From NCBI GenBank assembly GCA_000149265.1, contig CH002035.1:127475-191474 (forward strand): DNA of 64,000 nucleotides. The letters run 5' to 3'. This DNA comes from Ciona savignyi (Eukaryota; Chordata; Ascidiacea; Phlebobranchia; Cionidae). Below are positions 58,440 to 64,000 of the stretch, in pieces. The position numbers and the translations under genes were made by a program. The notes under the pieces were generated by a model. It worked only from the letters and a program-made list of their open reading frames with translations, searched no databases and was not told where the DNA came from. Position 1 is the stretch's first letter; every line of letters starts with the position of its first letter.

Positions 58440-59815
58440 CCGTGACCAATGGTTGGGAATAAAGATTGTTGCAATAAATAAATAAGTCCCTCAAGGTCTG
58501 CATGCCATATTCGACCTTAGTTTCAATTTACCACAGATGATCACTGTCAATCTCTGTTTAATATGTAAGAGAACTAAAAAATATTTCGCTTGGCGTTAAA
58601 CAAGTTTCCGACAAACGACCAAGGCTGTCAAAGTACTCATATGTTTTCCTTGCACTTTATCGCTTATAAATACTCACGATAGGAAACGCCGTTTGCAAGG
58701 TACAAGGTAATAATGTGAGATCCCTAAAACGTATGGCACCCTGCTGCTAGATGATTAACCCTTTAATCTAAATTCATGTTTTTTGTCACCGCGGCCAGCG
58801 ATTTGATATCAGACAGAAGTTGTTCTAGTTTGTAAGTATTGAAATTACGGGTCTTTTGGTTGTTGGTATGTCACCAAGTCTGACTATATTCAGTCTCCAA
58901 CAAATATTTTACTAATATTCCATAGAAATTGCTAATTATAAAGCAATTTATTAACGTCGCAGTTTTTCACATGAGAAAAGGCGGGGTAACTACGTCATTC
59001 ATGTAGTTCTACTGGAGTAGAAGTATCTTATTTCTGAAGCAAGAATTTAAGAAGAAAACTTCCTCAACATACGTAGGAAACTGTATTGATGTATTTCTTT
59101 CAAGGTAAAAAGTATCTGATTATTTAAACTAAGAATCTTTTCAGGAAATTCCCATATTTTAAGCAAAGTACCTTCACACACATATGTTAGGATTCGTTGT
59201 GATAAACCTTGACACGAAATCGGATCAAATAAAATATTTATCTCACAGATTTCACCTCTACTTATTCCTGTGTCGGTAACCTCACGGAAGCCAATACAAT
59301 ATGCTGAACTGCTACTTCTCATTGTGCAATGTCCTTTAGTAGTTTAAACTGATTTCTCTAAATCACCCACCGATAAGTTAAAGATATTGTTACCGTAGAA
59401 GGGTCAGCATGGACCCTTGTGCTAAATCCTTCATCTTTCCACTTATATTAATCTATATTCTAAATATCACTCGATATTGTATGTTAGCAGGTGAAGTAGA
59501 GTCAACATGGACACTTGCGGTAAATCCTTTAGAATTACCGCCTTGCTATCCTTGTTATGGGTCCCATTTGAAATATCCTTGTTTGATTTTATTTGACATT
59601 TTTTGTCAAAAATGAAGAGAAGCTTGATATAGGTTGGCAATGCACCCATGGACTAAACTTGGGTTTGATTTTGGATTTCTAAAAAAATATTCGACGAGTT
59701 TTGTCATGCGCTATCGTCAAACATGATCAGCTATTCTCAATATCGTTTTAATGGTTTTAAATTGATTAATTAAGGTGATTAATGATAAAAATACATACAT
59801 TATTATTATTACTAA
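58440..59815. other. NLR intron 2 sequence, one unassigned open frame
   Basis: A minus-strand frame at 59047-59322 (91 codons, with EICEINILFDPISCQGLSQR) has no recognised motif and no clear acceptor. Otherwise nothing is visible. Confidence 0.4.
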
Positions 59816-59822
59816 TACTTAC

Positions 59823-60129
59823 CTAGTGGGCGAATGTTCACACGTGAAACGTGTTGAATTTGTTGTGATTGATCTGCTTGTAGCAGGTTTTGTTGAGGCT
59901 GTTGTGGGTCCGGTAGTCTTTGTAGAAGTTGCCTTTGGTTTTGTTCCAGTGTTTGTTGAAATTGCCGTTGGTGTTGGTTTTGGTTTTGTAGAAGTTGCTG
60001 TTGGTTTTGGTCCTGTGTTCGTTGAATTTGTTGTTGGTTTTGTAACAATTGTTGTTCAGGTAGGTCGTTGTAATGAACATGAAAGTCTTGAATTTGCGCC
60101 CCTTCTGATATATTAATGGAAGGGGGTCC
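59823..60129 (-). CDS. NLR gene exon 2: RHIM-like segment and Gln-rich tract
   Basis: 307 nt between acceptor TATTTATACAG and donor CTAG/GTAAGT. It enters in phase 0 and leaves in phase 1, matching the NACHT exon. It begins GPPS then INISEGAQIQDFHVHYN, an alternating hydrophobic/polar strand with a G-A-Q-I-Q core reminiscent of RHIM-type amyloid motifs (I/V-Q-I/V-G). The rest is about one-third glutamine with regular leucines (QQLLQNQNQ, RQFQQTLEQNQRQLLQ), so a coiled coil or prion-like region. The last part is HVSRVNIRPL. This occupies the slot where NLRs usually carry CARD, DEATH or pyrin domains. The amyloid reading is inference. The plus strand also stays open here, but only as a shadow. 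Confidence 0.72.
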
Positions 60130-60139
60130 CTGTATAAAT

Positions 60140-62050
60140 ACAGGTATTTAATATTGTATTTAAAAGAAATTCTAACAATTAAATCAATTCTATGTTAAAA
60201 ACGAATCGTTATTAAACACCACTTTTAATTAAGAATGTATGTGAGGTGTGCCTGCATGAATTAGATTTGATATAATCAAAAATCGTACCGATTGCAAAAA
60301 TTGATTTGCAAACCACGGGTCTCATAAATAATCTCAATACCACTCTTTGTAAAGTGTGTTTTCCGATAATACATTACAAAATATAGATTTGCGCATAAAA
60401 AACCTCTATTAAAATAAAATAATTCTTGTAAATAAATTGTTGTTTATTTATAAGTGGGGATATTTACGTAAATGCATCTACGTTTCCAGAATAACAATAT
60501 ATATACATTGAAACAATAACTAAATATTCATTTATATTGGGTCTGTCTTGAACTCACCCAGAAGTGTCAGTGTGCTGACTCGCCATTAAATAGCCTTCCA
60601 ATCAAATAAAAAAAATCAATCACAAAACCGCGTGCAAATGACGGTCTGTCCTACTCCTCACCGAGGTTGGTCAAATAATCGAATGCAAAGCGAGCACATA
60701 ATGCTCTGCGGCATCAAACCCAAGGCATGTGGCTCCCCTAGCTCCTCAATAGCGATAGCGATGGGGTCTCCACTGCCACCTCTTAGACTGGCCATTCACA
60801 CCTATCACTTGCGTATTTAATGGCAATGAATATGCTACTTAACCTCTACCAACCGCTCTACCTATTTCAGGGCAAAGCCATAAAAAACGGCTCATCGCCT
60901 GACATTTCTAAGCCACTGGAATGGGGCCGGTTATTCAGTGTGCTATAAAAAAAGTCAGGATGAAATCTGCGACTAAGCAATGAAAGATATCCACTTTCTC
61001 TCATTACCAGTTAATTGCAGTTCCTTCTCAATCCATCTAAACTTTCTGTTGAAGAAATACGTTGATATTTATTCCTGTAGTTATTAATACGTGCAGGTTT
61101 ATAGACAGGTATTTTGTGCCCTGTATTCAACTGTAATCATACCCACATGTATGTAATTATCTTTAACTTTGGTATATAACAATCTTTGTGTGCATTTCGT
61201 ACTATATAACCGGAAGAGTTTCGCTTTCATTCCATTCACTACGATTCGTTACCAAGTACCTCCAATACAAGAATACCGAGCTTCTATCTCGTCCGTCCAT
61301 CGCAGCTTATCTCTTATACCTATGGTTTACGGCTCGACAGGTCGGATGGTGCTTATTTGACCGCTATATCGCGGATAGCTCCCGGGCGATGGAGTAAGGG
61401 ACGTATATGGACTAATGCCTGGTCCCGGAGCCACCGAGGACCCGACCGTATAAAATGAAAATGTAGGAAATCTTCATGTTCAAATCCATAAAGCATAGCC
61501 ATAGGGGACACTACGAAAATTACCAATTAAAAACATTATGTAAAAGCAGAAATACCTTTATCAGAAATCACTATTCTATAAAGAGTCTACAATATTAGTG
61601 TATGATTAAATACCCCAAAACAGTTAAACTCAGGGCGGTGTTTATTTTTTCTGCCAAGTTATCTAAAATGTCATATTTCGTAATTGCCAATATTTGACAA
61701 ACCATGCGATTTTGTTATGGTCACAAAAATACAATTACGTCAGTTCTAGGATTCATCTAAAGAATCATATGGATCGGTTTTGTACTTAGGTTTGGTAATC
61801 TACGATTAGTTTAATAATCTTGTGAATGTTCACTGTTTAATTGCATGATTGATACAAATGGGCAAACTATGTAAAATCAATTCCAAAGTATCCATCAACA
61901 ATCAACAACTATGGACAAATATAATTTTCTTAAACGACGAATATCATTATCATTCATAAGGTGAACAAAGCAGAGGTGATGTTTCTAAAATACTTAGAAG
62001 AACAGTATACCAACTTTTAATTCAAATAACCAACTCCATCCTCCCGACAA
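60140..62050. other. NLR intron 1 sequence, no gene
   Basis: No recognised coding region. A dispersed repeat shared with 45900-45998 lies at about 61365-61445. A G+C-richer stretch at 60620-60960 is unassigned. Confidence 0.4.
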
Positions 62051-62056
62051 AGACGC

Positions 62057-62089
62057 GGCCTGGTCACCCCAATTCCATCTGACCAGGCC
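62057..62089. other. Perfect 10-bp hairpin with T-rich flank
   Basis: GGCCTGGTCA, a 13-nt loop, then TGACCAGGCC, followed by TTCTTCTTTTATTTAT on the plus strand. The stem is GC-rich in an AT-rich setting. Function unknown. Confidence 0.6.
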
Positions 62090-62579
62090 TTCTTCTTTTA
62101 TTTATACGTCACATACATTTTTTTATTTCTCAAGTTATAAAATAGCGGATAGTAGTGTGTGTGACGAGGGAGGGCGTGCCACCCTGTAGTCCAGTGGAAG
62201 AACACCTGATTAACAACACACTACTTGATATCCAATATATTAGAGAACCCGGAAGCTCGCTAAGGGCTACCAGAGGCCGGAAGTTACCGCACTTAAAGTG
62301 CTGGCAAATTTTATCGTATCGTTTTAAACCGCTGTGGTGTTGCGTGATTGATGCGAATAAAAGTACAACAACATGTGTTTGTCAGGACTTTAAGAATTCA
62401 AATGCTTTTGCCAAACTTCGCATTTTAATGATTGATTATGTATATTATATTTTAAAGATTTTTTCGAGTTAAATTCTGTTATTTAAATTCAAATTGTGTT
62501 TTTTTCTATTTTTTTTGCTACACATCTTAAATTTACTTTATTTCTGAAAGATTCTGATTTCATAGCCTGTTCTATTTAA

Positions 62580-62860
62580 TGACGTAGTTGCATGACATGA
62601 TTTTTACGTCACAGAAAATAAAAAAAAATATAAAAAGACGGTAAAATCAATTCGTGCTCCCCTCCATTCCGAAAGTATTGTTACTTCAATAAAACAATGG
62701 GCATTGTTACGTCAAAATTATTTTAAAAGCGTTTTGTTGTGTCATAAATATGTAAGCGGGCGGCTTTTGCGTCAACAGTATAAGTGAGCATTGTTGCATC
62801 ATCAATATATATATTCCGATTGTTGCGTCACCCATATAAGAGCATATTGTTTCGTAATCA
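62580..62860. promoter_or_regulatory. Cluster of CRE-like TGACG/CGTCA half sites
   Basis: Half sites recur every 25-45 bp: TGACGTAG (62580), TTACGTCA (62608 and 62709), TGCGTCAA (62769), TTGCGTCACC (62822), with diverged GTGTCAT and GCATCAT between. Several are preceded by ATTGTT and followed by ATAAG/ATAT, so they also form a loose tandem of about 30 bp. In intron 1, about 200-450 bp from the start exon. A regulatory role is inferred. Confidence 0.4.
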
Positions 62861-63023
62861 AAATAAGTGCGAATTTGCCTTTACTAAATAATTAAAAGCT
62901 TACTTTTAAACAAAGCGTGAATTCTCATACATTGCTTAATTAAATACATATATTCGCATCCAAGTATCAAAAGAATTCAACGGTGTTCATTTACAAATAA
63001 CGTTGTACGACAACACATCTTAC

Positions 63024-63047
63024 CTCAGCTTGGCGTTCCGGCTCCAT
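63024..63047 (-). CDS. NLR gene exon 1 (start exon)
   Basis: ATG at 63047-63045 opens eight codons, MEPERQAE, ending at a strong donor GAG/GTAAGA. Phase 0 fits exon 2. The evidence is start, donor and phase only, so another upstream exon or a different start remains possible. Confidence 0.5.
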
Positions 63048-63140
63048 TCTAGCTATCGGACTCGTATCTTGCTCTTCGAGTAATCAACGAGTACTTGTTG
63101 CCTTTAAAGTATTAGGATGAGGGTCAGCCCGTATTTATGT
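63048..63140 (-). promoter_or_regulatory. Possible 5' UTR and TATA-like box of the NLR gene
   Basis: On the minus strand CATAAATACG (plus GTATTTATG, 63131-63139) lies about 88 nt upstream of the ATG, at a distance suiting a TATA box with a 5' UTR near 60 nt. No other promoter element is identified. Confidence 0.3.
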
Positions 63141-63245
63141 GGCAGAACTCAGCATAAAACAAATCTTAATTGCACTTTTATATTGTTTATAAACCAATAA
63201 CCAATTAACTAATTGCTTGGACAGTGTGATCAATCAACATAAGAA

Positions 63246-63345
63246 TGGTGCAACCGATACATATATCGACTAACACTAAATCGGTCCAAGTGACAAGACC
63301 CTACCCTATGTGTTCGTAGCTTAAAAAGATAAAATAAAACATATT
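63246..63345 (+). mobile_element. tRNA-Ser-like SINE (family 2), headless fragment
   Basis: GATACATATATCGACTAACA, TCGGTCCAAGTGACAAGACC, CTATGTGTTCG and an A-rich end align with 31935-32030. The tRNA-like head is missing. Confidence 0.6.
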
Positions 63346-63544
63346 ATAAAAATAAGCTACAAGAGGTTGTACGGTCATGTGGTCAAATAGTAGCTAAGGT
63401 AAAGAACAGAACATTTTACAATTTTTTCATCATTTATTAAGATGTATAATCGGTAATTACCATAACAAAAACATCAGACCAGGAGACTCATACGCTTTAA
63501 AACAAGATATCAAGAATGTGGTCGTTACGAATATTAATTTAACC

Positions 63545-64000
63545 ACACACTATTGTTGTGTTTATTTTACCACAGACAACTACAAACTATTGTTGTGTTT
63601 ATTCAACCACAGACAACAACACACTATTGTTGTGTTTATTTACCCACAGACAACCACACATTCTTATTGCTTTTATTTTACTACAGACAACAACACACTA
63701 ATGATGTTTTCTTTTTTATCTCTGACACACAAACACTACCTATCATTGTGTTAATTTCACCACAGATTACTACACACTTTTGATTTTTTTATTTCACATT
63801 AGACAACCACACACTATTATTGTGTTCATTTCACTACAGACAGCCAAACACTCTTGTTGTTTATATTTCATTACAGACAACAACACACTATAGCTGTGTT
63901 ATTTTCACCACAAACAACCACACACTATTGTTGTGATTATTTTACCACAGACAACCACACACTATTGTCGAGATTATTTACCACAGACAACCACACACTA
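63545..64000. repeat. 37-bp tandem repeat running off the window
   Basis: About twelve copies of ACCACAGACAACCACACACT then ATTGTTGTGTTTATTTT. Each unit is partly self-complementary (ACAACA...TGTTGT). Plus-strand open frames across it are by-products of the repeat. It continues past 64,000. Confidence 0.9.

Noticed and set aside
59775..60116. Plus-strand hydrophobic valine/glycine/phenylalanine-rich frame
   Set aside because: Antisense shadow of the glutamine-rich exon 2; the minus strand has proper splice sites and phase.

Overview
The window is animal nuclear DNA: AT-rich, intron-containing, full of transposable elements, with three 100-N assembly gaps (2546-2645, 25493-25592, 47961-48060). 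My best guess is an ascidian tunicate, possibly Ciona-like. The hints are a NACHT-LRR receptor with small in-phase LRR exons, an H1/protamine-like sperm-type gene, many tRNA-derived SINEs, and duplicate copies differing by about 1%. The species call is inference; no search was run.

Left end (1-2000): two weak exon candidates of an unknown gene, a short basic exon candidate and a 16-bp minisatellite. 2.0-3.6 kb holds a 539-bp duplication that abuts a gap. 3.8-11.8 kb is an array of diverged kilobase-scale modules with two datable insertions, a hAT-type MITE and a 1.4-kb element with internal tandem repeats. 12.3-19.3 kb holds SINEs, LINE fragments and a solo-LTR-like element nested in a SINE. 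19.4-21.2 kb holds an internally deleted gypsy-type retroelement on the minus strand.

22.85-23.2 kb carries an H1/protamine-like lysine-arginine-rich gene interrupted by an in-frame TAG. 23.4-31.8 kb is a broken LINE (family A) that appears split by an almost complete L1/Tx1-like LINE (family B: ORF1 with two CCHC knuckles, and ORF2 endonuclease plus reverse transcriptase). 31.9-38.1 kb holds SINEs, a short non-autonomous LTR element with two LTRs, and gypsy sequences arranged internal-LTR-internal. 38.3-40.0 kb is a 25-bp minisatellite.

The main gene lies on the minus strand from 63,047 down to 40,250. I assemble ten exons from splice sites and matching phases: a 24-nt start exon; a 307-nt exon with an alternating hydrophobic, RHIM-like segment and a glutamine-rich tract; a 1.75-kb NACHT exon; six LRR-type exons (two of them an A-B pair duplicated); and a 14-codon terminal exon with a nearby AATAAA. 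The NACHT exon carries one apparent 1-bp frameshift. Its 8.4-kb intron contains a 27-bp minisatellite and a transposon nest (a MITE split by one hAT, itself split by a second hAT that holds a SINE), resolved through perfect 8-bp target duplications. The window ends in a 37-bp tandem repeat that runs off the edge.
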